Positions 15,161 through 25,432 of a DNA stretch of 64,000 nucleotides are shown here, piece after piece. The notes beneath the pieces are model-generated. The model saw only the letters and a program-made list of their open reading frames with translations, did not search any database and was not told the DNA's origin. The stretch is from Nitrospirota bacterium (GTDB taxonomy: Bacteria; Nitrospirota; JACRHL01). The position numbers and the translations under genes were made by a program. The number at the start of each line of letters is the position of its first letter. Position 1 is the first letter of the stretch. The stretch lies in contig JAOUMB010000011.1 of the NCBI GenBank assembly GCA_029881725.1, positions 1-64,000 of the forward strand, in the 5' to 3' direction.

Positions 15161-15613
15161 GTGGATGACACGCTGAAACAACGGATTCTGGAGCTGGCCG
15201 CGCCCGTACTGGATGAGCGCGGGCTGGAAGTGTGGGATATTGAGCGGGTCGGTCAGGTCCTGAAGGTGACCCTTGATCGACTCGACGATGCGGTCGGAAT
15301 CGAAGACTGCGCGGCGGTGAGCCGGTTTTTGTCCCACGCACTGGACGTGGAGGATCCGATCCCCGGTGCATACCGCCTGGAGGTTTCCTCACCAGGAATG
15401 GACCGCCGCCTGAGGGGGCTGGACGATTTTCGTCGATTCTCCGGGAAGTTGTGCCGCATCAAGCTTCGGCACGCCGAGAACGGGGACTACCTGGCGATCG
15501 GTCGGATCCACGGCGCGGACGATGAACGAATTACCCTGGAGGGCCCAAAGGGGGCGCTCCGGGATGTTGATATTGACAACATGGCCGAGGCCCGGCTGGA
15601 AGTGGAATTCTAA
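15161..15613 (+). CDS. rimP: Ribosome maturation factor RimP
   Basis: RimP assists 30S subunit maturation. The 150-aa protein shows the family pattern: LELAAPVLDERGLEVWDIE near the start, SRFLSHALDVEDPIPGAYRLEVSSPG in the middle (the SSPG turn is a family hallmark) and a C-terminal SH3-like barrel. I chose GTG 15161, preceded by AAAGAGAG at 10 nt, which gives normal family length; an in-frame TTG at 15134 would add nine residues and lacks a ribosome binding site. It is the first gene of the conserved rimP-nusA-infB-rbfA-truB-rpsO-pnp order. Confidence 0.93.
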   Translation: MDDTLKQRILELAAPVLDERGLEVWDIERVGQVLKVTLDRLDDAVGIEDCAAVSRFLSHALDVEDPIPGAYRLEVSSPGMDRRLRGLDDFRRFSGKLCRIKLRHAENGDYLAIGRIHGADDERITLEGPKGALRDVDIDNMAEARLEVEF

Positions 15614-15693
15614 ACCCCTTCCCGCTGCGGCAGTGGTCGATTGCAGGTGCCTCGCGGGCCCTGCCCAAAGTTGTTTTAAGGAGTTGCGAGACC

Positions 15694-17013
15694 ATGAGTC
15701 GCGAAATGATGTCCGCCATTGAGCAGATCAGCCGCGAAAAGGGCATCGACCAGGCCAAGATCATTTCCGCCGTCGAAACGGCGATGGAAACGGCTGCCCA
15801 GAAGCGCTACCCGAACGAGGGGAACATCCAGGCCACCATCGACACCGAAACCGGTGAAGTGGAGATCGTCTCGTTCAAAGCGGTGGTGGAGGAGGTCCTC
15901 GACCCGATGGTGGAGATCGGCCTGGAGGAGGCACTGGATGCCGATCCAGACGCCCAGATCGGCGACGAGGTGGGCTTTCTGCTTGAGATGGATGGCTTCG
16001 GCCGCATCGCCGCGCAAGCCGCAAAGCAGGTGATCTTCCAGCAGGTTCGCGCGGCCGAATGGGAGGCCATTTACGGTGAGTACCTCGGTCGCGAGGGGCA
16101 TCTGGTCACCGGCATGATCCTGGGCCAGGAACGCCGCAACTACATCGTCGAGCTTGGCCGCACCGAGGCGTTGCTTCCTTACTCCGAGCAGATCCCGCGC
16201 GAAACCTACCGCCGCGGCGACCGGGTTCGCGCACTGCTTCTGGAGGTGCGCACGACGCCCCGCGGTCCGCAGTTGATCCTTTCCCGCAACCACCCGACGT
16301 TCGTGCAGAAACTGTTCGAAATGGAGGTTCCGGAAATCGCCGAGGGCATCGTGACCATTCAGGCCATCGCACGCGACGCGGGCGACCGCACCAAGATGGC
16401 CGTTTGGTCCAAGGAGCGCGGCGTGGACCCGGTTGGTGCCTGCGTGGGAATGAAGGGCTCCCGCGTTCAAGCAGTCGTACGGGAACTGCACGGTGAAAAA
16501 ATCGACATCATCGCCTGGACCGAGGATCCCCAGCGGTTCATTGCCGAGGCCCTGTCCCCGGCTGAAATCGACCGGGTGGGCATCACGGAGGAAGAGGGGT
16601 CGGCCATCGTCATTGTGCGCGACGACCAACTCTCCCTGGCAATCGGGAAGAAGGGGCAGAACGTGCGTCTGGCAAGCCGCCTGACCGGCTGGAACCTGGA
16701 CATCCTGTCGGAGAACGAGTACCGCGAGGACGCGTTTGAAGGCAAGGACGGCGAGTTGGAGGCGGCACTGTTAGACCATGCCCGTTCCAAGGCCCAGGGC
16801 CTGACTGACGCCGAGGCACTGTTCTCGGGGTTTCCGGAGCGCCTGGAGGATGACGGTGAGGCCGCGACACCGGAGGCCGGGGCGGCCGACTCCGAAGCGT
16901 CCACCGAGGAGAATGCTCCGGAAAAGGCGCATGCAGATGCTGAAAAGCAGGACGTGGCCCAGGCAGAGGCCGGAGCCACGTCGCAGGAAGGAACCCCGGA
17001 AGCAAAGGGGTAA
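15694..17013 (+). CDS. nusA: Transcription elongation/termination factor NusA
   Basis: NusA binds RNA polymerase and modulates pausing, termination and antitermination. Seen: an N-terminal polymerase-binding domain (1-130), an S1 domain (about 136-200), KH1 with GMKGSRV (252-258), KH2 with IGKKGQN (317-323) and a short acidic Ala/Glu-rich C-terminal tail after residue 375. The tail is low complexity and lacks the duplicated acidic repeats of E. coli NusA, so the protein is 439 aa. The ATG is preceded by AAGGAG. It follows rimP by 80 nt in the conserved operon. Confidence 0.97.
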   Translation: MSREMMSAIEQISREKGIDQAKIISAVETAMETAAQKRYPNEGNIQATIDTETGEVEIVSFKAVVEEVLDPMVEIGLEEALDADPDAQIGDEVGFLLEMDGFGRIAAQAAKQVIFQQVRAAEWEAIYGEYLGREGHLVTGMILGQERRNYIVELGRTEALLPYSEQIPRETYRRGDRVRALLLEVRTTPRGPQLILSRNHPTFVQKLFEMEVPEIAEGIVTIQAIARDAGDRTKMAVWSKERGVDPVGACVGMKGSRVQAVVRELHGEKIDIIAWTEDPQRFIAEALSPAEIDRVGITEEEGSAIVIVRDDQLSLAIGKKGQNVRLASRLTGWNLDILSENEYREDAFEGKDGELEAALLDHARSKAQGLTDAEALFSGFPERLEDDGEAATPEAGAADSEASTEENAPEKAHADAEKQDVAQAEAGATSQEGTPEAKG

Positions 17014-17118
17014 CACCCGGGCAGGAAACGCCGTGTTCGGCGAAATCGCCCGGGAGTATAATCACGTTCGGAAACACCGGACGGAAGACGAGGCGCAAAG
17101 GAGCGCAGAGAATCGCAA

Positions 17119-19845
17119 ATGAGGGTTTTTGAACTGGCGCGAGACCTAAGGGTAACCAGCCGGGAATTGCTGGCTGCTCTCGGAAAAATGGGCGTATCGG
17201 TGGAAGACCACGCGTCACGCCTGTCCGACGACGATGTCGAGAAGGTCCGCCAGAAACTGGGCAAGGCCGCTTCGGCACCCAAGAAGAAAGTTGTGAAAAA
17301 AGCCGCCGCCAAACCGGTGGAAGACACAACAGTGCACACTCCCGCAGCCAAGGCCCGCGTGGTGGTAAAGCGCCGCCGGGCTGCCGAGCCGGAGGCTCCG
17401 GCCCCGATTGTCGATGCCCCTGCGCCTATCGCGGAACCGACGGAATCTCCTGTAAAATTAGATACTTCGCAGCCGGTTGCACGGAAACCGTCGGTAAAGA
17501 GTGTGGCCGCCCATGAGGCGCCCACTCCTCCCGGCCTCACGCCACACATGGTGCCGGGGGAGGAAAACGCACCCGCGCAACGCAAGCGCGTGGTGATTGA
17601 CCTGGAGGCCCATAAGCCGAAAAAGGTCGTGCCTCAGGCCAAGGCCCCGGAAGCGGCGCCGACTCCGGAACCAGCGCCAGCACCAAGAAAACCGGTCTCT
17701 TTGCCGTCCGCCGGGGACCGGGTGCGCACCGCGCGTACTGGGGAAATTGCCACGCCCGAAGGGCTCACGCCCCATGTCGGTACCCACCCTGGGGAAAAAA
17801 GGGAGCGGGTAGTCATTGACCTGCCGCAAGCCGCCCCCCCCGCTTCCAAGGTCAAGCCCGAAAAACGCGAGCGCAAGAAGCGTGACGGCGCGGCCCCCGC
17901 GGATGCCGCGACAACCGAAGCGCAGCGCCCCGGCAGCCCGCCCCGCCCCGCGGCATTGCCCGCCCACAAGCGCAAATGGCAAAGCTTCAAGGGGAAAAAG
18001 GGCAAAGGGCGTGGCCGCGATGAGTTTGACGACCAGTTTTCCCGCCCCAACCGCAAACAGGCGATGGCCGCGGAAGGCTCCCGTCCGCGCGTCAAGGCGA
18101 TCCGCATCCAGGAGGGAACAACCGTCAAGGAGTTCGCTGACGCCTTGGGCATCAAGGTCTCGGCAATCATCGGCGAGTTGATGAAAATGGGGGCCATGGC
18201 CACCCTGAACGACCCCATCGACATGGACGCCGCACAGTTGATCGCCACCGACCTGGGGGTCAACATGGAGGTCGTGCTCGACAAGACCGAGGACGAACTG
18301 CTGGACGTCGTGGTGGACGACCCCGGGTCGCTCAAGGAACGGGCCCCGGTGGTCACCATCATGGGCCACGTGGACCACGGCAAAACCTCACTGTTGGATG
18401 CCATCCGCGCTTCGCGGGTGGCGGCCAAGGAGGCTGGCGGTATCACCCAGCACATCGGCGCCTACGCGGTGGAAACCGATCGCGGCCAAGTGGTGTTTCT
18501 GGATACCCCGGGCCACGAGGCGTTTACCGCGATGCGTGCCCGTGGCGCCCAGGTCACGGACATTGTGGTGCTGGTGGTGGCGGCCGATGACGGCGTCATG
18601 CCGCAGACGGTAGAAGCCATCAACCACGCCAAAGAAGCGAAGGTGCCCATAATCGTGGCGATCACCAAGGTCGACCGTCCGGAAGCCAATCCGGACCGCG
18701 TCACCCAGATGATCACCGAGCACGGCCTGGTGCCCGAGGAATGGGGCGGCGACGTCATGTTCCAGAAGGTATCCGCCCATACCCGTGAAGGCCTTGACGC
18801 GCTGCTGGAAAAGATACTGTTGCAGGCCGAGGTCATGGAGCTCAAGGCCAACCCGGACAAACCGGCCATCGGCCACGTGGTGGAAGCGCGCCTGGATCGT
18901 GGCCGCGGCCCGGTGGCCACTGTGCTGATCCAGGCCGGAACGCTCAAGGTTGGCGATTTCTTTGTGGTCGGCCCGCACACCGGGCGCGTGCGTGCCATGC
19001 AGGATGACCTGGGCAGCCGGGTGGAAACGGCAGGCCCCAGCTACCCGGTGGAAATCATCGGACTCGAGGGTGTTCCCGGCGCCGGAGACCCGTTTAACGC
19101 GGTGGTCAACGAAAAGGCCGCCAAGGAAGTCGCCCAGTCACGCGGCGCCCTGGAGCGTAGCCGGGAACTGGCGCGCGAAAAGAAAATGTCCCTCGACGAC
19201 CTGTTCTCCAAAATGCAGGAAGTCGAAGTCCTGGAGCTTCCGCTGGTGCTGCGCGCCGACGTGCAGGGGAGCGTGGAGGCGATTCAGGACGGGCTGCTCA
19301 AACAGTCCACGGACCAGGTCAAGGTAAAGGTGCTGCACACCGGCGTGGGCGGCATCACCGAAACCGACGTGATGCTGGCCTCGGCCTCCAACGCGATCAT
19401 CCTCGGGTTCTCGGTACGCCCGGAGCCGAAAGCGGCCCGTCTGGCGGAACAGGAAGGGGTAGACATTCGCCTGTACAGCGTGATCTACAACCTGCTGGAC
19501 GACGTTCACTCCGCCATGGAGGGGCTGCTTGCTCCGGAGTTCAAGGAAAAATCCCTGGGCCGCGCCGAAGTGCGCGAGGTGTTCCAGGTCCCCAAGGTGG
19601 GTGCGGTGGCTGGCTGCTCCGTGGTGGATGGTGTCATCCTGCGGAACTGCGCGGGCTTGCGCGTGATCCGCGACAACATCGTGGTCCACGAGGGAAGCCT
19701 TGCCCAGTTGCGTCGTTTCAAGGAGGACGTGAAGGAGGTCAAGCAAGGCTACGAGTGCGGCATCTCCTTTGAGCGCTTCAACGATATCAAGGTGGGTGAC
19801 ATCATCGAGGCGTATGCCTTGGAAGAGTTTGCCGCAAAGCTGTAG
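17119..19845 (+). CDS. infB: Translation initiation factor IF-2
   Basis: IF-2 is the GTPase that delivers initiator tRNA to the ribosome. The 908-aa protein has an N-terminal IF2_N module ([20 protein letters not shown]), a long Pro/Ala/Lys-rich linker (about 50-330), a second IF2_N motif, a GTPase domain with GHVDHGKT near residue 416 and DTPGHE (G3), and C-terminal domains II-IV. The G4 motif reads TKVD rather than the usual NKxD. A TATAAT sequence at 17057-17062 in the 105-nt gap after nusA might be an internal promoter, but its -35 box is poor. Confidence 0.97.
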   Translation: MRVFELARDLRVTSRELLAALGKMGVSVEDHASRLSDDDVEKVRQKLGKAASAPKKKVVKKAAAKPVEDTTVHTPAAKARVVVKRRRAAEPEAPAPIVDAPAPIAEPTESPVKLDTSQPVARKPSVKSVAAHEAPTPPGLTPHMVPGEENAPAQRKRVVIDLEAHKPKKVVPQAKAPEAAPTPEPAPAPRKPVSLPSAGDRVRTARTGEIATPEGLTPHVGTHPGEKRERVVIDLPQAAPPASKVKPEKRERKKRDGAAPADAATTEAQRPGSPPRPAALPAHKRKWQSFKGKKGKGRGRDEFDDQFSRPNRKQAMAAEGSRPRVKAIRIQEGTTVKEFADALGIKVSAIIGELMKMGAMATLNDPIDMDAAQLIATDLGVNMEVVLDKTEDELLDVVVDDPGSLKERAPVVTIMGHVDHGKTSLLDAIRASRVAAKEAGGITQHIGAYAVETDRGQVVFLDTPGHEAFTAMRARGAQVTDIVVLVVAADDGVMPQTVEAINHAKEAKVPIIVAITKVDRPEANPDRVTQMITEHGLVPEEWGGDVMFQKVSAHTREGLDALLEKILLQAEVMELKANPDKPAIGHVVEARLDRGRGPVATVLIQAGTLKVGDFFVVGPHTGRVRAMQDDLGSRVETAGPSYPVEIIGLEGVPGAGDPFNAVVNEKAAKEVAQSRGALERSRELAREKKMSLDDLFSKMQEVEVLELPLVLRADVQGSVEAIQDGLLKQSTDQVKVKVLHTGVGGITETDVMLASASNAIILGFSVRPEPKAARLAEQEGVDIRLYSVIYNLLDDVHSAMEGLLAPEFKEKSLGRAEVREVFQVPKVGAVAGCSVVDGVILRNCAGLRVIRDNIVVHEGSLAQLRRFKEDVKEVKQGYECGISFERFNDIKVGDIIEAYALEEFAAKL

Positions 19846-19882
19846 CGGCCGGGTAATTATGGTTTACGCCACGGGGCATGCG

Positions 19883-20266
19883 ATGACATCGGGACACGGC
19901 GCGGATTACCTGCGCAAGAAAGGCTACCGGCGCCACACGCGGGTGGCCGATACCCTGCGCGAGGTGATCGCCGAGGCCGTGGAGCGCCGTCTCGACGTGC
20001 TCGGTGACGGCCTGGTCACCATCACCGGTGTGGACGCCGCGCCAGATCTCAAGACCGCCCGCGTCAGCGTCAGCGTTTTGGGGGGTGACATTGACGCCGC
20101 CGTGAAGGGTTTGAACGAGGCCGCTCCGCGCATCCAGAGTGAAATTGCCAATACCATGCGCATGAAGTGGACCCCTCGCCTGACGTTCACCGGTGACGAC
20201 ACGCCCGAGCGTGCCGACCGCATCGGTCGGTTGCTGTCCGACACCACCCCGGAGGAGGAGCATTGA
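19883..20266 (+). CDS. rbfA: Ribosome-binding factor A
   Basis: RbfA is a 30S maturation and cold-adaptation factor that binds the 16S rRNA 5' region. The 127-aa protein shows the KH-like core: RVADTLREVIAEAVERRLD, then VTITGVDAAPDLKTARVSVS and a C-terminal MRMKWTPRLTFTGDDTPERA segment, matching the family LRYTPEL-F-D pattern. ATG 19883 is preceded by GGGG and gives family length; an in-frame ATG at 19859 adds eight residues and is possible. The last 4 nt overlap the truB start. Confidence 0.92.
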   Translation: MTSGHGADYLRKKGYRRHTRVADTLREVIAEAVERRLDVLGDGLVTITGVDAAPDLKTARVSVSVLGGDIDAAVKGLNEAAPRIQSEIANTMRMKWTPRLTFTGDDTPERADRIGRLLSDTTPEEEH

Positions 20267-21255
20267 ACACCGTCATTGCCCCTCAAAAGCGGAAAATTGA
20301 CCAAGGCCCGTCCGGCGTGCTGGTGATCGACAAACCCGAAGGGTGGACCAGCCACGACGTGGTGGCTCGGGTCCGCCGCATTCTGCACACCCGCAAAGTG
20401 GGCCACACCGGCACCCTGGACCCGCTGGGCACCGGGGTACTTCCGGTGTGTGTGGGCGACGCCACCAAGGTAGCCGGGTACGCCCAGACCGCCGACAAGG
20501 TGTATCGCGTCACCATGCAACTTGGAACGGCCACGGATACCCAGGACAGCACCGGTACCGTAACCGCAAGCCACCCGCTTACCCCCGGAGTGGACTGGGA
20601 AGCGCGCGCGCGTGCCGCCCTGGACGATGTCGTGGGAGATCAGTGGCAGACGCCGCCCATGTATGCCGCGGTAAAAGTGGACGGCGAAGCCCTCTACAAA
20701 AAGGCGCGCCGTGGCGAGACCGTAGAGCGCAAGGCGCGCCCGATCACGATTTTTGAAATTTGCGACGTGCAGGTGGCGCTTCCCGATGTCACCTTCACCA
20801 TGCACTGCACCAAGGGCACCTATGTGCGCACAGTGGCCTCCGATATCGGAGAAACCCTGGGCGTGGGTGCCCACATGACCGCTTTGAACCGCCTGGCGTC
20901 CGGGCCGATTCGCATCGAAGATGCGATCACCCTGGAAGACCTGGCGCAGGCGGTCGATGAAGAGCGGCTTGCGGATATACTGCACACTGAGGATCACCTG
21001 CTGACCGACCAGCCGGTGGTGCAGGTGAGCGAGTTCACCGCCGGTCGCATGGTCCAGGGGATTGCTCCCCATGTTTCGGAAGTCCGTTTTACCGACGGAC
21101 AAGGCGGACGGCCCGCCGGAACCATCGCACCCGCCACCCTGTGTCGTGTTTACGGGGAACAGCGAGGGTTTTTCGCGCTGGCGGAAACCCAAAGCGACCC
21201 GGTGCATCCGGTACGGATCCGTCGTATTATCAAACTACCTGGTCAATCGAACTGA
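20263..21255 (+). CDS. truB: tRNA pseudouridine-55 synthase TruB
   Basis: TruB makes pseudouridine 55 in the tRNA T-loop. The 330-aa protein has catalytic Asp53 in [12 protein letters not shown], the [12 protein letters not shown]-terminal motif, [16 protein letters not shown] and a C-terminal PUA-like region. The start is TTG 20263, overlapping the rbfA stop (TTGA) with GGAGGAGGAG just upstream inside rbfA, so translation is coupled despite the weak start codon. Confidence 0.96.
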   Translation: MNTVIAPQKRKIDQGPSGVLVIDKPEGWTSHDVVARVRRILHTRKVGHTGTLDPLGTGVLPVCVGDATKVAGYAQTADKVYRVTMQLGTATDTQDSTGTVTASHPLTPGVDWEARARAALDDVVGDQWQTPPMYAAVKVDGEALYKKARRGETVERKARPITIFEICDVQVALPDVTFTMHCTKGTYVRTVASDIGETLGVGAHMTALNRLASGPIRIEDAITLEDLAQAVDEERLADILHTEDHLLTDQPVVQVSEFTAGRMVQGIAPHVSEVRFTDGQGGRPAGTIAPATLCRVYGEQRGFFALAETQSDPVHPVRIRRIIKLPGQSN

Positions 21256-21274
21256 GATTAGAGGAATCGACTGC

Positions 21275-21544
21275 ATGTCCATCACCAAGGAACACAAGAC
21301 CGAACTCATCGGCACCTACCGCAACCACGAGACCGACACCGGCTCGCCGGAGGTGCAGGTGGCAATCCTTTCCAAGCGGATCGCCCATCTGACCGAGCAC
21401 TTCCGCTCGCACAAGAAGGACCACCACTCGCGTCGCGGGCTGCTGAAGATGGTTGCCCGCCGTCGCAAGTTGCTCGATTACGTGAAGAGCAAGGATGATG
21501 CGGGCTACCGCAAGCTGATCGGCGAACTGGGCATCCGCCGCTAA
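21275..21544 (+). CDS. rpsO: 30S ribosomal protein S15
   Basis: S15 is a primary 16S rRNA-binding protein of the central domain. The 89-aa protein has the standard sequence: [35 protein letters not shown] and [20 protein letters not shown]. It follows truB by 19 nt with a GAGGAA ribosome binding site. A strong hairpin follows directly. In many bacteria S15 represses its own translation; I saw no clear mRNA mimic here. Confidence 0.98.
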   Translation: MSITKEHKTELIGTYRNHETDTGSPEVQVAILSKRIAHLTEHFRSHKKDHHSRRGLLKMVARRRKLLDYVKSKDDAGYRKLIGELGIRR

Positions 21545-21550
21545 TCCCCT

Positions 21551-21579
21551 CCCTCCCGGAAATTTGTTTTCCGGGAGGG
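21551..21579 (+). terminator. Hairpin between rpsO and pnp
   Basis: A 12-bp perfect stem, CCCTCCCGGAAA (21551-21562) and complement (21568-21579), with a 5-nt loop, 6 nt after the rpsO stop. There is no T-tract, so it may be an attenuator or an RNase III processing site controlling pnp, as known for the rpsO-pnp junction in enterobacteria. Confidence 0.6.
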
Positions 21580-21698
21580 GCAACCACCCCACGGCGCCCG
21601 ACCACAAGGTGGACACACGACAGGCGTGCCATCCGCGCACCCCTTTCCTGTGGTCATCTTTGGTCGGCGCGCACCCACGGCCTGATGGAGAGAGATAG

Positions 21699-23807
21699 AT
21701 GAAATTTGATGTAAAAACCGTTTCGGCCCCCTACGGGAGCGAGACACTGACCCTGGAGACCGGCCGCATGGCCAAGCAGGCCCACGGGTCTGTGCTGGCC
21801 ACCTGGGGCGACGTGATGGTGCTGGCCACCGTCGTGTCCGACTATGCCCCCAAGCCGGGCACCGATTTTTTCCCCCTGATGGTGGATTACCGCGAGAAGT
21901 TCTACGCCGCCGGCAAGATTCCGGGCGGCTTCTTCAAGCGCGAAGGGCCTCCCACCGAGCGTGAGACCCTCACCTGCCGCCTGATTGACCGGCCCATCCG
22001 GCCGCTGTTCCCCAAGGGGTACTGGCACGAGACCATCGTGACCATCAACACCATCTCGGCGGACGACTCGGGACGTGCCGACGTGCTGGCCCTGATCGCT
22101 TCTTCCGCGGCCCTGTCCATTTCCGACATCCCTTTCGCCGGCCCGGTGGGTGGCGTGCGCGTGGGCCGGATCGACGGCAAGCTGGTGGCCAACCCCACCA
22201 TCGCCCAGTTGCAGGACAGCGATATCGACATGCTGGTGGCGGGCACCGCCGAGGCCATCATGATGGTGGAAGGCGGCGCCAAGGAGGTGCCGGAGGCCGA
22301 GATGCTGGCGGCGCTGGACTTCGCCCACGACCAGATCAAGCAAAACGTGGCCATGCAGTCCGAACTGGTGGCGCAGGCGGGAGTGCCTACCCGCGAGCTT
22401 CCGGGCGCCCAGGACAGCTCGGAAATCGAAGCCCGGGTCGCCACCCTGGCCAAAGACAAGATGACCGCCGCCGTGCAGGTGGCCGAAAAAATGGAGCGCT
22501 ACGCCGCCGTCAAGGCCGTGGCCCAGGAAACCCTGGAAGCCCTCGGCCTGGAAGAGGAAGAGGCCATCGACGAGGCCAAGGAGGCGATTCACGGCCTGGA
22601 AGCCAGCGTCATGCGCAATCTGGTGCTGGACAAAGGCGTGCGCGCCGATGGCCGCGACACCAAGACCGTGCGCCCGATCCTGATCGACGTGGGGCTGCTG
22701 CCCCGTTCCCACGGCTCCACCCTGTTCACCCGCGGTGAAACCCAGGCGCTGGTCACCACCACCCTGGGCACCAAGGAAGACAATCAGCGCATGGACAACC
22801 TGGAAGGCAACACCTTCCGCAACTTCCTGCTGCACTACAACTTCCCGCCGTTCTCGGTGGGTGAGGCTCGCGCGGGCCGCCCGCCGGGCCGTCGCGAAAA
22901 GGGTCACGGCGCACTCGCCCAGCGCGCCCTGGAACCGGTCATCCCGGATCACGCCGACTTCCCGTACACCATCCGCATCGTCTCCGACATTCTGGAGTCA
23001 AACGGTTCGTCTTCCATGGCCTCGGTCTGCGGCGGCGCGCTGTCTCTGATGGACGCCGGCGTCCCGATCAAGCGGCCGGTGGCGGGCATCGCCATGGGGC
23101 TGATCAAGGAAGGGGATCGCACCGCCATCCTGTCCGACATCCTCGGGGTGGAAGACCACCTGGGCGACATGGACTTCAAGGTGTGCGGCACTGATCAGGG
23201 CATCACCGCCCTGCAGATGGACATCAAGATCACCGGCATCACCGCCGAACTGATGGCCGAGGCGCTGGAGCAGGCCCGTCAGGGACGGCTGCACATCCTC
23301 GGCAAGATGGCCGAAGCCCTGTCCAGCCCGCGCACGGAAATGTCCGCTCACGCACCGCGCATTACCACCGTGAAGGTGCCTTCCGACAAGGTGCGGGAAG
23401 TGATCGGCGCCGGCGGCAAGGTGGTGCGGGGCATCGTGGAGGAGTGCGGCGTCAAGATCGACATCGAAGACGACGGAACCATCCATGTGGCCGCCACCGA
23501 CGGCACCGCCGCCGAAAAGGCGATCAACATGATCAAGGCCATCGTTTCGGAGCCCGAGATCGGCACCATCTACGAGGGCACGGTTCGCAAGCTCATGGAC
23601 TTCGGCGCCTTCGTGGAGTTCCTGCCCGGCAAGGACGGCCTGGTGCACATCTCGCAGCTGGCCGATTACCGGGTGGCTCAGGTCTCCGACGTGGTCAAGG
23701 AGGGCGACCGCATCTTCGTGAAGGTGCTGGAGGTGGACCGCCAGGGCAAGGTACGCCTTTCCAAGCGCGAGGCCGACGCCGACCGCGAGGCGCAGGCAGC
23801 CGGTTAG
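21699..23807 (+). CDS. pnp: Polyribonucleotide nucleotidyltransferase (PNPase)
   Basis: PNPase is a 3'-5' phosphorolytic exoribonuclease of the RNA degradosome. The 702-aa protein has two RNase PH-like domains (about 1-230 and 320-545; second-core motif [20 protein letters not shown]), a helical linker between them, a KH domain ([12 protein letters not shown] near 570) and an S1 domain ([20 protein letters not shown] near 630). ATG 21699 has GGAGAGAG 6 nt upstream. All domains are intact. Confidence 0.98.
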   Translation: MKFDVKTVSAPYGSETLTLETGRMAKQAHGSVLATWGDVMVLATVVSDYAPKPGTDFFPLMVDYREKFYAAGKIPGGFFKREGPPTERETLTCRLIDRPIRPLFPKGYWHETIVTINTISADDSGRADVLALIASSAALSISDIPFAGPVGGVRVGRIDGKLVANPTIAQLQDSDIDMLVAGTAEAIMMVEGGAKEVPEAEMLAALDFAHDQIKQNVAMQSELVAQAGVPTRELPGAQDSSEIEARVATLAKDKMTAAVQVAEKMERYAAVKAVAQETLEALGLEEEEAIDEAKEAIHGLEASVMRNLVLDKGVRADGRDTKTVRPILIDVGLLPRSHGSTLFTRGETQALVTTTLGTKEDNQRMDNLEGNTFRNFLLHYNFPPFSVGEARAGRPPGRREKGHGALAQRALEPVIPDHADFPYTIRIVSDILESNGSSSMASVCGGALSLMDAGVPIKRPVAGIAMGLIKEGDRTAILSDILGVEDHLGDMDFKVCGTDQGITALQMDIKITGITAELMAEALEQARQGRLHILGKMAEALSSPRTEMSAHAPRITTVKVPSDKVREVIGAGGKVVRGIVEECGVKIDIEDDGTIHVAATDGTAAEKAINMIKAIVSEPEIGTIYEGTVRKLMDFGAFVEFLPGKDGLVHISQLADYRVAQVSDVVKEGDRIFVKVLEVDRQGKVRLSKREADADREAQAAG

Positions 23808-23873
23808 GGCTTCCCCCTTCGGGGACGCCACCCGTCGCCCCTTTCCCCTCGGGAAAGGGAACGAGCGAAAAAC

Positions 23874-23911
23874 GGGGCCCGGACGCAGTCCGTCCGGGCC
23901 CCCCTTTTTTT
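23874..23911 (+). terminator. Rho-independent terminator of pnp
   Basis: A perfect 11-bp GC stem, GGGGCCCGGAC (23874-23884) and complement (23892-23902), is followed by a seven-T tract at 23905-23911. The next start codon lies only 6 nt after the T-tract. Confidence 0.9.
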
Positions 23912-23917
23912 AAGACC

Positions 23918-25189
23918 ATGACCGACCCGATCCATACCCGCCTGCTGGACAACGGCATCCCGCTGATCACCGAGCCAATCCCGCAGTTGCGGTCGGCTTC
24001 GCTGGGCATCTGGGTGGATACCGGAACGCGCGACGAGTATCCGCACGAACACGGCATTTCCCACTTTCTTGAACATACCTTCTTCAAGGGAACCGACACC
24101 CGCACCGCGCGCGACATCGCCGAGCAGATAGACGCCCTGGGGGGGGACCTGAACGCCTTTACCGGCAGGGAGCAGACCGCCTTCTACGTGCGCTTCCTGT
24201 CCGACGGCATGCATGCCGCCGCCGACCTCCTGTTCGACGTGTTCACCCGCTCCACCTTCCCGGAAGAGGAACTGGCCCGGGAACGGCAGGTGGTGATCGA
24301 GGAGATCCGCATGGTGGAGGACGACCCGGAGGAGTGGGTTCACGACCTGCACGCCGGCAACATGTGGAACCCCACCAGTCCCCTGGGGCGCACGATTCTC
24401 GGCACCGAAGCATCCGTGAACGCCATGGACGGCGCCGCCATCCAGGCCTATCTCGCCCGCCGCTACACGTCGGCCAATATCGTGGTCAGCGCCGCCGGAA
24501 ATCTGGACCCCGAGGCCCTTTACCGGCTGGCGAACACCACCATCGGCCAGATTTCCCGCCCGGAGGTGCCGGTGCCTGAAACCCCGCTCCCCGTGCGTGG
24601 GCCGGCGGGCAGTCACGTGCATCACCGCGCCCTCGAGCAGGTTCACCTGTGCGTCGGCGGCCAGGGCCTGGCCGCCGGGCACGAAGACCGCTTCGCCATG
24701 TACATCCTCAACGACCTGCTGGGCGGCGGCAGCAGCTCACGCCTGTTCCAGGAAATCCGCGAGCAGCGGGGATTGGCATACAGTGTCTATTCCGGTCACA
24801 CCTCGTACCGGGATTGCGGTGAGGTCACCGTCTACGCCGGATGCAGCCCGGAATCGGCCCCCCAGGTGCTCGGACTGATCGACACAGAACTGGACCGGGT
24901 CTGCACGGAACCAGTGCCGGAACCTGAACTGGAACGGACCCGCGGTCACCTGAAAGGGTCTCTGATGCTGGGCATGGAAAGCACCTTCAACCGCATGAGC
25001 CGGCTGGCGCAGGATCAGTTCCTGTGGGGAGCACCGCAGCCGATCGAAATCCTGTTGAACGGCATCAATCAGGTGGATTCTGCCCAGGTGCTGCGCATGG
25101 CCCGCCTGGCATTCGACCCCTCCGGCCGTTGCGTGACCGCCCTGGGGGCTCTGGACGCCCTTCCGGAGTCCTCCCCTGCCCCGGGCTGA
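23918..25189 (+). CDS. M16 family zinc metalloprotease
   Basis: This is a processing-peptidase-like protein of family M16 (pitrilysin/MPP type), 423 aa. Seen: inverted zinc motif HFLEH (His49, Glu52, His53) with the downstream acidic ligand region RERQVVIEEIRM, and the C-terminal M16 half with GGGSSSRLFQEIREQRGLAY. There is no signal peptide, so it is probably cytoplasmic. M16 genes of this type often follow pnp. The start is odd: ATG 23918 lies immediately after the pnp terminator, with only AAG-like pairing as a ribosome binding site, so expression may depend on terminator read-through or on a leaderless-type message. Confidence 0.93.
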   Translation: MTDPIHTRLLDNGIPLITEPIPQLRSASLGIWVDTGTRDEYPHEHGISHFLEHTFFKGTDTRTARDIAEQIDALGGDLNAFTGREQTAFYVRFLSDGMHAAADLLFDVFTRSTFPEEELARERQVVIEEIRMVEDDPEEWVHDLHAGNMWNPTSPLGRTILGTEASVNAMDGAAIQAYLARRYTSANIVVSAAGNLDPEALYRLANTTIGQISRPEVPVPETPLPVRGPAGSHVHHRALEQVHLCVGGQGLAAGHEDRFAMYILNDLLGGGSSSRLFQEIREQRGLAYSVYSGHTSYRDCGEVTVYAGCSPESAPQVLGLIDTELDRVCTEPVPEPELERTRGHLKGSLMLGMESTFNRMSRLAQDQFLWGAPQPIEILLNGINQVDSAQVLRMARLAFDPSGRCVTALGALDALPESSPAPG

Positions 25190-25260
25190 ACCCGCCCCGA
25201 AAAACACATTCAGGAGCGTATTTCCCACGGATGAGGGGGTTTTGGCACCCCACATCAACC

Positions 25261-25290
25261 TTGACAGGTTTTTCGGTCTGCCCATATTCT
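25261..25290 (+). promoter_or_regulatory. clpC promoter
   Basis: TTGACA (25261-25266), 18 nt, TATTCT (25285-25290), about 140 nt before the clpC start. It matches the housekeeping sigma consensus; I see no clear heat-shock-specific operator. Confidence 0.55.
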
Positions 25291-25432
25291 TGGAAGTGGC
25301 GGTGTGTTGTCTCCGCCTTAAGGAGCACCACCGTCACGGCGCGGCACCCGCCGCCCTTTCACACGTCGTATTTTTCCGGCTGGAAAACACGGCCACGCAA
25401 CAAGCCAGCCACGGCTGGCGGACGGAGGTCAA

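Noticed and set aside
17057-17062. Strong internal promoter before infB (TATAAT)
   Set aside because: The -10 is perfect but no acceptable -35 box is at the right distance; noted only within infB.
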